64,000 nucleotides of DNA from Halomonas sp. ALS9. GTDB taxonomy: Bacteria; Pseudomonadota; Gammaproteobacteria; Pseudomonadales; Halomonadaceae. The notes under the pieces are model-generated. The model made no database searches. It was not told the DNA's origin and saw nothing but the letters and a program-made list of their open reading frames with translations. Shown here in pieces: positions 1 through 8,566 of this stretch (position 1 is its first letter; each line of letters starts with the position of its first letter). The stretch lies in assembly GCF_001651035.1 (NCBI RefSeq), contig NZ_LXRG01000192.1:124001-188000 (forward strand), given 5' to 3'. The position numbers and the translations under genes are program-made.

Positions 1-35
1 CTTCGCGGCACGGTCGTTCGGTCAAGCGTGGTCAT
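1..35 (-). CDS. Start of a truncated gene, probably an ABC transporter permease
   Basis: A minus-strand ATG at 33-35 begins the peptide MTTLDRTTVPR, which runs off the window edge. It is preceded by GGAG seven bases upstream, a good ribosome binding site, and it lies in line with the binding-protein gene that ends at 99. In family-1 sugar ABC operons the permease genes normally follow the binding protein, so a permease is the likely product. Only eleven codons are visible, so the identity is inferred from context, not from the protein. Confidence 0.4.
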   Translation of the reverse strand, partial: MTTLDRTTVPR

Positions 36-60
36 AGCAAACTCCGAGGCAGAGCAGAAA

Positions 61-85
61 GAGCACGAACGCCTCGTTCGTGCTC
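61..85 (-). terminator. Hairpin after the binding-protein gene
   Basis: A perfect 11-bp stem (61-71 with 75-85) has a 3-base loop. On the minus strand it is followed by TTTCT. It sits between the binding-protein stop codon and the next gene start. This is typical of a leaky terminator or 3'-protecting hairpin that keeps binding-protein mRNA in excess over permease mRNA. Confidence 0.6.
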
Positions 86-98
86 GCCTAAGTGCGGA

Positions 99-1388
99 TC
101 ATCTAAATTGCCAGGCTTCTTCGACCCGCTCGGCGGCCTCTTCCGGGGTAATAACGCCTTGCGCCAAGTCACCGCTGATATCGTTAATCGTCGCGCCAAC
201 GGATGTGCCCAGCGCTTGATCCAGAAACACCTGATGGAACTCGGATTCATCAAGTATCTCGGCAACGCGGCGGGCATAGGGGGTTTCAAGCGCTTCGGCG
301 GAGCCCTCGGCGACCGGCACAAAGATGCCCGTCGCCGCCGCTTTCCGCTGATTCTCAGCGTTGAGTAGAAAGCGCAGGAACTCTACCGCTTCATCGGGCG
401 CGTCGCGGGTGACCGCAAAACCGTTCATGCCGCCAAAACTTTGCGCGTTGCCCTCACCACCCGCGACTTCGGGGAAAGGAATAAACCGCAAGTCGTCATC
501 CGGAACACCATCACCGCTCACCGAGCGCTGCTTGGAAGGGAGGTAGTCCCAGTCACCCATCACGTGGAAGGCAGCTTCCCCATCGCCAAACATGCCGCTG
601 GCGCGCTCGTAGGAAGTAGCCATAAAGCCTGGCTGGAAAGGGTCAAGCTCAACCAGCGACTGCAGCATCTCGCCAGCGCGTACAAAGGGCTCGCCGTTAA
701 AGCCACCGTTGTCACCGCTTTTGGCCGCTTCGATGCCCTCACCACCGGCTAGGCGGGTGACTAAAGAGCCCCAATAGAAGTGCAGCGGCCAGCCATCCTG
801 ACCACCGACTACCAGCGGGGTTATGCCCTCTTCCCGCAGCGCCACCACGGCGCTTTCAAAATCCTCCCAGGTCTTGATCGCTTGCACATCGACCCCCGCC
901 TGCTCCGTCAGCGCGGTGTTCGCCCAGATACCCACCACCGTGGCGTAGAGCGGCGCGCCATAGACCCGATCATTCAGGGTGAAGGCGCGCACCGCTGACG
1001 CGGGGTAGATATCCTGCCAGCCATCGCGCATCGGCTCGGTCAAGTCGCGGACAAACCCGGCATCCACCTGATCGCGCAGCCCTTCTCCGCCCCAAGTGTA
1101 ATAGATATCCGGGCGCTGGCTGGACTGCAGCATGGTGGGCAGGCGCGTTTTGTAAGCCTCGTTGGCAAGGTATTCAAACTCGACATTAATCTCGGGATTT
1201 TGCGCCTCAAACTCGGCAACCACTTCGTTGTAGTAGTCCTTTTCAGCGCTGCTGCTCTCAATTCTTAACACAGTCACCGTGGTGTCAGCCGCCGCGGCGA
1301 CTGAACCCAAGGCAGCAGCAACCGCAACGGCGAGTGCTAAATGAAGTGGGCGTGAACAGGGCGCGTTGTAGTTGTTAGCTACCTGCAT
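99..1388 (-). CDS. Extracellular sugar-binding protein, ABC family 1
   Basis: This 429-residue protein has a Sec signal peptide: a basic/polar start, then an alanine-rich hydrophobic run ending near residue 34 at AAAAD. The mature part has the family-1 solute-binding fold pattern, with an early TVTVLR strand, DIYYTWGGEG around residue 95, and tryptophan-rich sugar-site segments such as GDWDYLP. It would deliver a mono- or oligosaccharide to an inner-membrane permease. The start is supported by AGGAG nine bases upstream. It follows the XylB-like dehydrogenase by 35 bp in the same direction, so xylose or a xylo-/gluco-oligosaccharide is a reasonable ligand, but the sequence alone does not fix this. 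Confidence 0.85.
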   Translation of the reverse strand: MQVANNYNAPCSRPLHLALAVAVAAALGSVAAAADTTVTVLRIESSSAEKDYYNEVVAEFEAQNPEINVEFEYLANEAYKTRLPTMLQSSQRPDIYYTWGGEGLRDQVDAGFVRDLTEPMRDGWQDIYPASAVRAFTLNDRVYGAPLYATVVGIWANTALTEQAGVDVQAIKTWEDFESAVVALREEGITPLVVGGQDGWPLHFYWGSLVTRLAGGEGIEAAKSGDNGGFNGEPFVRAGEMLQSLVELDPFQPGFMATSYERASGMFGDGEAAFHVMGDWDYLPSKQRSVSGDGVPDDDLRFIPFPEVAGGEGNAQSFGGMNGFAVTRDAPDEAVEFLRFLLNAENQRKAAATGIFVPVAEGSAEALETPYARRVAEILDESEFHQVFLDQALGTSVGATINDISGDLAQGVITPEEAAERVEEAWQFR

Positions 1389-1423
1389 GATATTCTCCTA
1401 ATATTATTTAAAAGTAAGCGGAC

Positions 1424-2194
1424 TCACGCCCAGCCGGCGTCCACCGCCAACTCCTGGCCGGTGATGGCCTGGCTTTCGGCGCTGGCTAAAAACAGCACGG
1501 CGGGGGCAATATGCTGGGCTTCCAAGCGCATTTTTAGGCACTGGCGTTGTTGAATGGCGACTTCGTCCTCGGGACTAATCCATTTTTCGAGCTGGCGTTC
1601 GGTCATCACCGAACCGGGTACCAGAGTATTTACGCGGATGTTGTGCTCACCCAGTTCCCGGGCCAGGCTGCGGGTCAGGCCGTGGGCCGCCGCTTTGGCG
1701 GTGACATAAGCGGGTAACCCACCCAGCGCCATCTGCACGCTGACCGAGCCAAAATTGATAATCGATCCCCCGCCTGCCTCGATCATCTGTTCAGCCGCCG
1801 CCTGGGCGGCAAAGAACATCGGCCGCAGATTGAGCGACATACGTTCGTCCCAATAGGCCACATCCACCTCCCGCCAGTCGTGTCGGTCGTCGCTGGCGGC
1901 GTTGTTGACCAGCGTATGAATAGGCCCGACGTTTTGGCCGGTCTCGGCGATAACCCGCTGCAGGCTGGCCACATCGCGAATATCGCAGTGGTGATACAGC
2001 GGCGCCTTGCCGGTTTCGGCGCTCAATTCAGCGACCAGCGCCTCGCTGGCGGCGTCGTTGATATCAACAAACACCACCCGCGCGCCCTGATGATGAAAGG
2101 CACGGGTAAGCGCGGCACCAATGCCACTGCCACCGCCGGTAATAAAGACCACACGCTGCTCAAGGCTGGTATAGCGCGCTGAATGCTGATTCAT
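1424..2194 (-). CDS. XylB-like D-xylose 1-dehydrogenase (SDR family)
   Basis: This 256-residue short-chain dehydrogenase would oxidise a free aldopentose to its lactone with NAD+. The Rossmann motif GGGSGIGAAL lies near residue 22, the NNA motif near residue 95, and the catalytic Ser/Tyr/Lys set is GSVSV followed by YVTAK. The stretch DDRHDW...YWDER...NLR and the C-terminal DAGW resemble Caulobacter XylB closely, as recalled. I chose the ATG at 2194 over the longer frame because GAGAGGTG precedes it and the extra upstream residues overlap the MITE-like element. Its neighbours are a binding protein downstream and a Gfo/Idh oxidoreductase upstream. Glucose or L-arabinose are alternative substrates. 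Confidence 0.75.
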   Translation of the reverse strand: MNQHSARYTSLEQRVVFITGGGSGIGAALTRAFHHQGARVVFVDINDAASEALVAELSAETGKAPLYHHCDIRDVASLQRVIAETGQNVGPIHTLVNNAASDDRHDWREVDVAYWDERMSLNLRPMFFAAQAAAEQMIEAGGGSIINFGSVSVQMALGGLPAYVTAKAAAHGLTRSLARELGEHNIRVNTLVPGSVMTERQLEKWISPEDEVAIQQRQCLKMRLEAQHIAPAVLFLASAESQAITGQELAVDAGWA

Positions 2195-2235
2195 AAGGTT
2201 TCCCACCTCTCTCTTTTGCGTGTTTGAACGGTGTT

Positions 2236-2403
2236 CTAGGAGCCTGTCCGGCTTGGCCGATCGTCGCGAGAAGCACGGATTTTGAGCCAAATTTATCGAT
2301 CGATTGAGGCGAATAGCGCGCTATTTAACGAAATCGATCGAATAAAGTTGGCCAAAATACCGGGGGTCGCAGTAGATCAGTGTTAAGTCGGACAGGCTCC
2401 TAG
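2236..2403. mobile_element. 160-bp MITE-like palindromic element with CTAG target duplication
   Basis: The element (2240-2399) starts GAGCCTGTCCGGCTT and ends AAGTCGGACAGGCTC, giving 15-bp terminal inverted repeats with one mismatch. It is flanked by CTAG on both sides (2236-2239 and 2400-2403). Inside are further nested inverted repeats, GCCAAATTTAT...CGATCG and its partner at 2330-2355, around a perfect central palindrome at 2312-2325. The whole unit can therefore fold into one long hairpin. It encodes no protein. CTAG duplication and short repeats fit a non-autonomous derivative of an IS5-type element. The right CTAG contains the stop codon of the neighbouring oxidoreductase gene. Confidence 0.8.
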
Positions 2404-3563
2404 ACATCCACCCACTGCCCACCGGCAGCGGACGAAGCCAGCGCGCGGGTGATAAACCTCAGGCCGTCAACGCCGTCGGCCACCCCCGGCGTTGGCACGG
2501 CGAGCGCATCAACGTTTCCAGCGTTTTGATGGGCGCGGATTTGCACTGCGAAATCGCGGTATAGCAGGGCAAAGGCTTCGAGATAGCCTTCCGGATGCCC
2601 CGGGGGAATGCGCGCTGCGGCCATCGCAGCTTCACCTAGACCCGGGCCATTACGGGTTAAAATCCGTGACGGCTCGCCCAGCGGTGAGTGCACCAATTGG
2701 TTGGGGGATTCCTGGCGCCAAGAGAGACCACCCTGGCTGCCGTAAACACGTAGCTGCAGGCCGTTTTCGTTACCCGGTGCAACTTGGCTCGACCACAGCA
2801 TGCCCCGTGCACCGCCTTTGAAGCGCAGCAGCATATGCACGTTGTCATCCAGCGCACGGCCGTCCACAAAGGTGTGCATATCGGCAGCGAGGGATTCGAG
2901 CTCCAACCCCGTCACATAGCGCGCCAGGTGATAGGCGTGGGTGCCGATATCACCCAAACAGCCCGCCGGGCCGCTGCGTTTGGGGTCGGTGCGCCACTCG
3001 GCTTGCTTGACGCCGCTCTCTTCCAGGCGGGTGGAGAGCCAATCTTGCGGGTACTCAACCTGCACGACGCGCAGTTCTCCAAGCTCTCCGTTGGCCACCA
3101 TTTCTCGCGCCTGACGGATCAGCGAATAACCCGAGTAGTTGTGGGTTAAGCCAAAGAACAGCCCGCTGCGTTCCACCAGTTCGGCAAGGGTTTGCGCCTC
3201 TTCCAGGGTGATCGTCATCGGCTTATCGCAGATCACGTGAAAGCCTGCTTCAAGAAAGGTGCGTGCCACATCGAAGTGCACATGATTGGGGGTCACAATG
3301 GCGACTACATCGATGGCATCCGATCGCTTGCGCTCCGCTTCAGCCATGGTTTGGTAGTCGGGGTAGGCGCGATCTTCGGCGACGTGTAGTTCCGCCGCGG
3401 CAGCCCGGCTACGTTCTGGGTCAGAGGCAAAGGCCCCGGCGACCAGCTCGTAGTGGTCATCCAGCCGGGCGGCGATGCGGTGCACCCCGCCAATAAACGC
3501 GCCCTGGCCGCCGCCCACCATACCCAGGCGGAGCCGACGCGGGGTGTCGTGTTGAGTGCTCAT
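2400..3563 (-). CDS. Gfo/Idh/MocA-family sugar oxidoreductase
   Basis: This 387-residue NAD(P)-dependent enzyme has the N-terminal Rossmann motif [10 protein letters not shown] (residues 14-23) and the family hallmark DKP in [10 protein letters not shown]. The [16 protein letters not shown] helix carries the conserved aspartate and histidine of the active site. These enzymes oxidise or reduce a hydroxyl on sugars, inositols or glycosides. It lies next to a TIM-barrel isomerase/epimerase gene, a pairing common in inositol and 3-keto-glycoside pathways, but the substrate cannot be read here. Its stop codon TAG lies inside the CTAG duplicated by the adjacent MITE-like insertion, so the reading frame is unharmed. 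Confidence 0.85.
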   Translation of the reverse strand: MSTQHDTPRRLRLGMVGGGQGAFIGGVHRIAARLDDHYELVAGAFASDPERSRAAAAELHVAEDRAYPDYQTMAEAERKRSDAIDVVAIVTPNHVHFDVARTFLEAGFHVICDKPMTITLEEAQTLAELVERSGLFFGLTHNYSGYSLIRQAREMVANGELGELRVVQVEYPQDWLSTRLEESGVKQAEWRTDPKRSGPAGCLGDIGTHAYHLARYVTGLELESLAADMHTFVDGRALDDNVHMLLRFKGGARGMLWSSQVAPGNENGLQLRVYGSQGGLSWRQESPNQLVHSPLGEPSRILTRNGPGLGEAAMAAARIPPGHPEGYLEAFALLYRDFAVQIRAHQNAGNVDALAVPTPGVADGVDGLRFITRALASSAAGGQWVDV

Positions 3564-3598
3564 GTCGTGTTGTCCTGTCGTCTAGTTGAGTCCCGTTC

Positions 3599-4651
3599 TT
3601 AAAGACCCAGAATGCGTCGATTGGCTGCCTCATCAGAGCCTCCGTCGGCGAAGTCATCAAATGCCCGCTCGGTGACCTCAATAATGTGGTCGCGGATAAA
3701 GGTCGCGCCTTCTCGGGCGCCGACTTCCGGGTGCTTTAGGCAGCACTCCCACTCCAGCACCGCCCAACCGTGGTAGTCGTTAGCCGCCATCCACGAGAAG
3801 ATCGACTTGAAGTCGATTTGGCCATCGCCCAGGGAGCGGAAGCGTCCCGCGCGCTCCGTCCACGACTGATAGCCCGAGTAAACGCCCTGCTTGGGGCTGG
3901 GATTAAACTCCGCGTCTTTAACGTGGAACATTTGAATATGCTCGCGATAGACGTCCAGAAAGCCGCGGTAGTCGAGCTGCTGCAGAATCAGATGGCTGGG
4001 GTCGTAAAGGATGTGGCAGCGCGGGTGATTGCCGACCCGCTCGAGGAACATCTCAAAGGTGATGCCGTCGTGAAGGTCTTCGCCAGGATGAATCTCGTAG
4101 CAAAGATTCACGCCCGCTTCGTCAAAGGCGTCCAAAATCGGGCGCCAGCGATTCGCCAGTTCGTCGAAAGCGGTTTCGATCAATCCTGCCGGGCGCTGGG
4201 GCCAGGGGTAGACGTAGGGCCACGCCAGCGAGCCCGAAAAGGTGCCGTGGTCAGTAAGCCCGAGGTTTTGCGATGCCTTGGCGGCCAGCTTTAGTTGATC
4301 AACCGCCCAGGCCTGGCGCGCCTTGGGATTACCGCGCACTTCTGGGACTGCAAAACCATCGAACATCTCATCATAAGAGGGATGCACCGCCACCAACTGG
4401 CCCTGCAGGTGGGTGGAGAGCTCGGTGAGCGCCAAGCCGTGTTCGGCCAGGGTGCCCTTAATCTCATCGCAATACGTGGCGCTCTCGGCGGCACGTTTTA
4501 AATCGATCATGCGCGCATCCCAACTGGGGATCTGCACGCCCTGATAGCCAAGCCCCGCTGCCCAGGCAGCAATGCTGTCGAGGCTATTAAAAGGGGCTTC
4601 GTCACCGGCGAATTGGGCGAGAAAGAGCGCTGGCCCTTTGATTGTTTTCAT
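3599..4651 (-). CDS. Sugar phosphate isomerase/epimerase-family TIM-barrel protein
   Basis: This 350-residue protein belongs to the xylose-isomerase-like TIM-barrel superfamily. Divalent-metal ligands typical of the fold are visible: a glutamate in CYEIHPGE, aspartate and histidine in LYDPSHL, histidine and aspartate in MFHVKDAEF, and the late glutamate in VLEWE. Members include inosose isomerases, tagatose epimerases and beta-eliminating lyases acting on 3-keto sugars. It is 35 bp upstream of the Gfo/Idh gene in the same operon, so the two probably act on consecutive intermediates of an imported sugar or glycoside. No signal peptide is seen. The exact reaction is unknown. Confidence 0.8.
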   Translation of the reverse strand: MKTIKGPALFLAQFAGDEAPFNSLDSIAAWAAGLGYQGVQIPSWDARMIDLKRAAESATYCDEIKGTLAEHGLALTELSTHLQGQLVAVHPSYDEMFDGFAVPEVRGNPKARQAWAVDQLKLAAKASQNLGLTDHGTFSGSLAWPYVYPWPQRPAGLIETAFDELANRWRPILDAFDEAGVNLCYEIHPGEDLHDGITFEMFLERVGNHPRCHILYDPSHLILQQLDYRGFLDVYREHIQMFHVKDAEFNPSPKQGVYSGYQSWTERAGRFRSLGDGQIDFKSIFSWMAANDYHGWAVLEWECCLKHPEVGAREGATFIRDHIIEVTERAFDDFADGGSDEAANRRILGL

Positions 4652-4688
4652 AGGACTCTCTCAATATCGTTTGGATAAAGTGCTTGGG

Positions 4689-4767
4689 TAGGCGCGGGTA
4701 AGGAGTGGTGTTTTTACCCGCGCCTATTTATTAATACTTGTTATCAGCACGCGCTATCAGTAGCGCG
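4689..4767 (-). terminator. Two intercistronic hairpins downstream of the binding-protein gene
   Basis: A 13-bp perfect stem pairs 4689-4701 with 4714-4726. A second, 7-bp stem pairs 4750-4756 with 4761-4767 around a TCAG loop. They fill the 128-bp gap after the binding-protein gene. No strong T-run follows on the minus strand, so mRNA stabilisation or partial attenuation seems more likely than full termination. Confidence 0.6.
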
Positions 4768-4779
4768 ATCAGACCGTGT

Positions 4780-5745
4780 TCAGAACGGCGAATCGGGGAA
4801 GTAGTACTGCTCGGCGTTCTCTTGGGTGATCAGCGGCGAGCCCAGAATGTACTCGCCCAGCACCGGGCCATTGGAGACAAAGTGCTGTACGGTCAGATCC
4901 ATGGCGGTGGCGATCATGGCGGGCGGATATAACACGTCTACCGGCACCAGCTCGTCGCCGTCCATTACTCGCTTGATGATGTCCTTCATGCCTGCGCCGC
5001 CGACGATAAACAGCTCATCTTCACGATCCGCCTGGCGCACCGCCTCGATGACACCGAGGGCGATGTCGTCATCCTGGGCCCATACGGCGTCGATCTTGTC
5101 GAAGCGCGACAGGTAGTCCTGCATCACTTCAAAGCCATCGTCGCGATTCCAGTTGGCGTGCTGCATATCGAGGATATTGACGTCGGAGCCTTCGATGGCT
5201 TCCTGGAAGCCTTGCACCCGCTCGTCGTCAATCACGGTGGGAATACCGCGCAGCACCACAATGTCGCCTTCACCCTCCAGGCGTTCACGAATGTACTCAC
5301 CGGACACGCGGCCTAACTCATGGTTGTTGCCCGCCACGTAGAGATCCTGAATGCCCTCTTCTGTCAGACCCCGATCCACCACGGTGACAAATACACCCGA
5401 GTCTTTCACACGGCGCACTGGATCCGTCAGTGGGCCAGACTCAAACGGCAGCACCACCAGCGCATCGATATTGCGCAGCGATACCAGGTCTTCCAGATCA
5501 TTGGCCTGCTCACCGGCTGTACCCGCGGTGGAGATGGTGATTTCGATATCGGGATAGAGTGCTTCAAGGCGTTTTTTGGCCTCTTCGGCGTGGTAGTTAA
5601 CCCCGCCCGTCCAGCCATGGGTGGCCGCGGGGATCGAAACCCCGATAGTGAACTCCTGGGCAACAGCGACGCTTGAAAACCCTACTGCTGTCGTGAGTGC
5701 TGCCGTGGCGGCAAAAGTCGCCACTGCTGTTTTGATGGTTGGCAT
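4780..5745 (-). CDS. Periplasmic sugar-binding protein, ribose/galactose type (ABC)
   Basis: This 321-residue protein has a clear signal peptide ending at VAVAQ (about residue 30). It then has the periplasmic binding protein-like fold of the RbsB class: FTIGVSIPAATHGWTGG at the first strand, DALVVLPFESG, VTVVDRG, VWAQDDDIALG and FIVGGAG. It would capture a monosaccharide or polyol and pass it to the permease and ATPase encoded just upstream. The ATG at 5745 is preceded by GAAAGGAG, which is why the longer frame starting at 5847 is not used. The ligand is not identifiable by eye. The associated ROK regulator suggests a sugar. Confidence 0.88.
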   Translation of the reverse strand: MPTIKTAVATFAATAALTTAVGFSSVAVAQEFTIGVSIPAATHGWTGGVNYHAEEAKKRLEALYPDIEITISTAGTAGEQANDLEDLVSLRNIDALVVLPFESGPLTDPVRRVKDSGVFVTVVDRGLTEEGIQDLYVAGNNHELGRVSGEYIRERLEGEGDIVVLRGIPTVIDDERVQGFQEAIEGSDVNILDMQHANWNRDDGFEVMQDYLSRFDKIDAVWAQDDDIALGVIEAVRQADREDELFIVGGAGMKDIIKRVMDGDELVPVDVLYPPAMIATAMDLTVQHFVSNGPVLGEYILGSPLITQENAEQYYFPDSPF

Positions 5746-5825
5746 GTTAATGCTCCTTTCGTGTTTGTATTTGTTATGTTGCCGTCGCTTGTATGGGTTG
5801 ATTACTGCACTGGCCTCCTTTGCCC

Positions 5826-6863
5826 CTATGGCGCTGTTTTCCTCCACGAGGCGCGCTGCAAGTAGACCGCCACAATGATGATGATCCCCTGCACCGTTCC
5901 GTTGAGATAATTAGAAATGGCATCGGTCAAATTGAGAATATTGCCGATCATGGTGAGCATGATGGCGCCCACCACCGTGCCCCAGATGCGCCCATGGCCG
6001 CCCTTAAGCATGGTGCCGCCGATGATCACCGCGGCAATCGCCTCCAACTCCCAGAGCACCCCGGTAGCCCCTGAGGCAGAGCCCAGCCGGGGCACATAAA
6101 TAATCGTCGCCAGGGCCACGCACACGCCTTGCAGCATGTAGGTCATGGTCTTGATACGATCCACATGAATGGCGCTGTATTCGGCGACTTTTTCATTGGA
6201 GCCGATGGCAAAGCAGTAGCGTCCGAAGCGGGTGTAGTTGAGCAGGATGTAGCCAATAACGGCGACCGCCAGAAATACCCACACCGGAATGGTGATGCCC
6301 AGGAAGCTGCCGTAATACACCGGCCGATAGATATCGCGCACCGCCCAATCCAGGGTTAGGGTGCCGCCATCGGCCAGATAAGTGACCAGAGAGCGGTAAA
6401 TCCCCATGGTGCCCAGGGTGACAATAAAGGCTTCGATTTTGCCTTTGGTGGTGACCATGCCGTTGATAAAGCCAGCGCACAGCCCGAGCAGCAGTGAGGC
6501 GCCCACGCCGAACAGCACGGTGGTCAGCCCTGCGCCAAACTGCTCGACAAGGCTGTTCATCAGAATGATCATCACCCCGGCGATAAAGGCCGCCATTGCC
6601 CCTACCGAAAGATCCAACCCACCGGCGGTAATCACAAAGGTAGCGCCGATGGCGATAATGCCGATAAAGGCGCTGCGGGTGAGCATATTCGAGAGGTTAT
6701 CCAGCCCCAAAAAGGCCGGGTTGATCAGCACCCCCAGTAGCGCCAGCACCAGCAATGCGATGAAAGGCCCCCAGGTTTTGAGGTCTATGGAGAAACCCTT
6801 TTGCTGGGTGGTTGTGGTAGCTGCTTTATTAGTCGTTTTGTTATTAGCCATAACGCTGCTCAT
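5826..6863 (-). CDS. Sugar ABC transporter permease, RbsC type
   Basis: This 345-residue inner-membrane protein has about ten hydrophobic segments and a short charged N-terminus. The family motif [13 protein letters not shown] lies near residue 85, and the cytoplasmic coupling region is seen in [20 protein letters not shown] and [13 protein letters not shown]. It would form the homodimeric channel driven by the upstream ATPase. The start at 6863 has AAGGGAG upstream. A second ATG at 6851 would instead give an 8-base overlap (ATGGCTAA) with the ATPase stop. Either start implies translational coupling. Confidence 0.88.
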   Translation of the reverse strand: MSSVMANNKTTNKAATTTTQQKGFSIDLKTWGPFIALLVLALLGVLINPAFLGLDNLSNMLTRSAFIGIIAIGATFVITAGGLDLSVGAMAAFIAGVMIILMNSLVEQFGAGLTTVLFGVGASLLLGLCAGFINGMVTTKGKIEAFIVTLGTMGIYRSLVTYLADGGTLTLDWAVRDIYRPVYYGSFLGITIPVWVFLAVAVIGYILLNYTRFGRYCFAIGSNEKVAEYSAIHVDRIKTMTYMLQGVCVALATIIYVPRLGSASGATGVLWELEAIAAVIIGGTMLKGGHGRIWGTVVGAIMLTMIGNILNLTDAISNYLNGTVQGIIIIVAVYLQRASWRKTAP

Positions 6864-8355
6864 CGACCCCTACTCCCTTAATGCCGGATGCGTACTGCAT
6901 GATTTCGTGCTCATTAATCTGCTCGCCTTCAAGCATCCCAGTGAGTACGCCTGCGCACATCACCGCTACCCGGTGGGAAAGCCCAATCAGCTCGCCCATC
7001 TCTGAAGAGATCAAGATGACCGAGCAGCCCGTTTCGGTTAATTCATGGATAAAGTGATAGATCTGGTGCTTGGTACCCACATCGATACCCCGGGTCGGCT
7101 CGTTGATAATCACGACTTCAGGGTCGATGGACATTACCTTAGCAAGCAGCAGCTTCTGCTGGTTGCCGCCGGAGAGCTCGGCGGCAGTGCGCGCCGCCGT
7201 ACGCAGGCGGATATCAAAACGCTGAATGGCCTGCTGGTAGGCTTGCTCTTCGCGGCGGCGGTCAATCAGCGGGTGACAGTGAGCGCGTAAATTGAGCAGG
7301 GTAACGTTGGAGCGCAGATCCATATTGAGCACCAGACCTTTGCCTTTACGGTCTTCCGTTAAGTAGGCAATTCGCTGGTGCACTGCATCGCGCAAATTTT
7401 TCAACAGCACCGGCTGGCCGTTGCGTAGCACTTGGCCAGCACTTTTACCTCGCAAGCCCAGCACTGCTTCGATCAGCGCAGTGCGCCCGGCGCCCACTAC
7501 CCCGCCAAAACCAAGCACCTCGCCACGCCGCAGAGTAAAGCTGGCCTGCTTAACCGCGCCTGGCACCACCATGTCCCGCGCTTCCAGCACCACCGGCGCA
7601 TCGGCTGCCAAATGCATACGCGGCGGATACATCTCGTGAATTTCCCGGCCCACCATCAGCCGCGCCAGCTCCTCTTTACTGCGCCCGGCCATTGGGCCGC
7701 TGTCTACCAAGTGGCCGTCGCGCAGTACCGTCACGCGGTCGGCGATCTTCTCAATTTCGCGCAGCTTGTGGGAGATATATAGAATCGCCACGCCCCGCTG
7801 ACGCAGGCGGGCAATCAGCTCGAACAGTACCTTTACTTCTTTTTCGGTCAGGGTGGCGGTGGGCTCATCCATGATCAGCACGCGCACATCGCGGGTAATC
7901 GCCTTGGCAATTTCCACCATCTGCTGGTCAGAGGTGCTTAAGTCCTTCACTCTTGCGCGTGGGTCAACGTGGGTTTCAAGCTCCTCCAGCGCCGCCCGGC
8001 TTTGTTCCCGCATGGCGCGTCGATCCAAAAACGGCCCACGGCGCAGTTCGCGGCCCAAGAAGATGTTCTCTTCCGCACTCAGTTGTTCTGCCAACGCCAG
8101 TTCCTGGTGAATCATGACCACACCGTCGGCCTCTGCCTCGCCGCTGGAGCGGTAGCGCTGTTGCTTACCGTCGAGTAACACCTCGCCAGAGGTAGGACGA
8201 AGATACCCAGCAAGGATTTTAACCAGGGTCGATTTACCGGCGCCGTTCTCACCCAGCAGAGCGTGTACTTCCCCCGCCTGCAGGTCGAGATCAACATCGA
8301 ATAGCACTTGGTTTTCGCCAAACGAGCGGCACAGCTTGCGCGCTGATAACAGCAT
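6844..8355 (-). CDS. Sugar ABC transporter ATP-binding protein, RbsA/XylG type
   Basis: This 503-residue protein contains two fused ABC domains. The first has Walker A GENGAGKS at residues 35-42, an altered signature (LSTSDQQ instead of LSGGQ) and Walker B VLIMDEP. The second has the degenerate Walker A VVGAGRTA, a normal LSGGNQQ signature and INEPTRGID. This arrangement is usual in monosaccharide importers, where only one site hydrolyses ATP efficiently. It is the first gene of the minus-strand operon, divergent from the ROK regulator across a 211-bp gap that carries a candidate operator. Confidence 0.9.
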   Translation of the reverse strand: MLLSARKLCRSFGENQVLFDVDLDLQAGEVHALLGENGAGKSTLVKILAGYLRPTSGEVLLDGKQQRYRSSGEAEADGVVMIHQELALAEQLSAEENIFLGRELRRGPFLDRRAMREQSRAALEELETHVDPRARVKDLSTSDQQMVEIAKAITRDVRVLIMDEPTATLTEKEVKVLFELIARLRQRGVAILYISHKLREIEKIADRVTVLRDGHLVDSGPMAGRSKEELARLMVGREIHEMYPPRMHLAADAPVVLEARDMVVPGAVKQASFTLRRGEVLGFGGVVGAGRTALIEAVLGLRGKSAGQVLRNGQPVLLKNLRDAVHQRIAYLTEDRKGKGLVLNMDLRSNVTLLNLRAHCHPLIDRRREEQAYQQAIQRFDIRLRTAARTAAELSGGNQQKLLLAKVMSIDPEVVIINEPTRGIDVGTKHQIYHFIHELTETGCSVILISSEMGELIGLSHRVAVMCAGVLTGMLEGEQINEHEIMQYASGIKGVGVDEQRYG

Positions 8356-8428
8356 GGGGCCACCTGATAATGTCTGTTGTTATTGTGTTGGAGGCTTATC
8401 AGCATCGATTGCGTTAGGATGATGCTTG

Positions 8429-8453
8429 ATTTACTTTAGGCGCTAAAATAAAT
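8429..8453. promoter_or_regulatory. Candidate ROK-repressor operator
   Basis: The arms ATTTACTTTA and TAAAATAAAT are complementary at 9 of 10 positions and flank GGCGC. The AT-rich arm, GC core, AT-rich arm layout is like operators of Mlc/NagC/XylR-type ROK repressors. It lies between the ABC operon and the divergent ROK gene. A separate perfect 12-bp palindrome (TTGCATATGCAA) follows at 8456-8467. Confidence 0.5.
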
Positions 8454-8566
8454 ACTTGCATATGCAACTTAGGTCGTATTTTGACAATCGCGCTAACGCC
8501 CCAGGATGTGTGCGCTAGACAATTGGCATGACAGCCTTTTTCAATACGAACTATAACGGCGACCCT

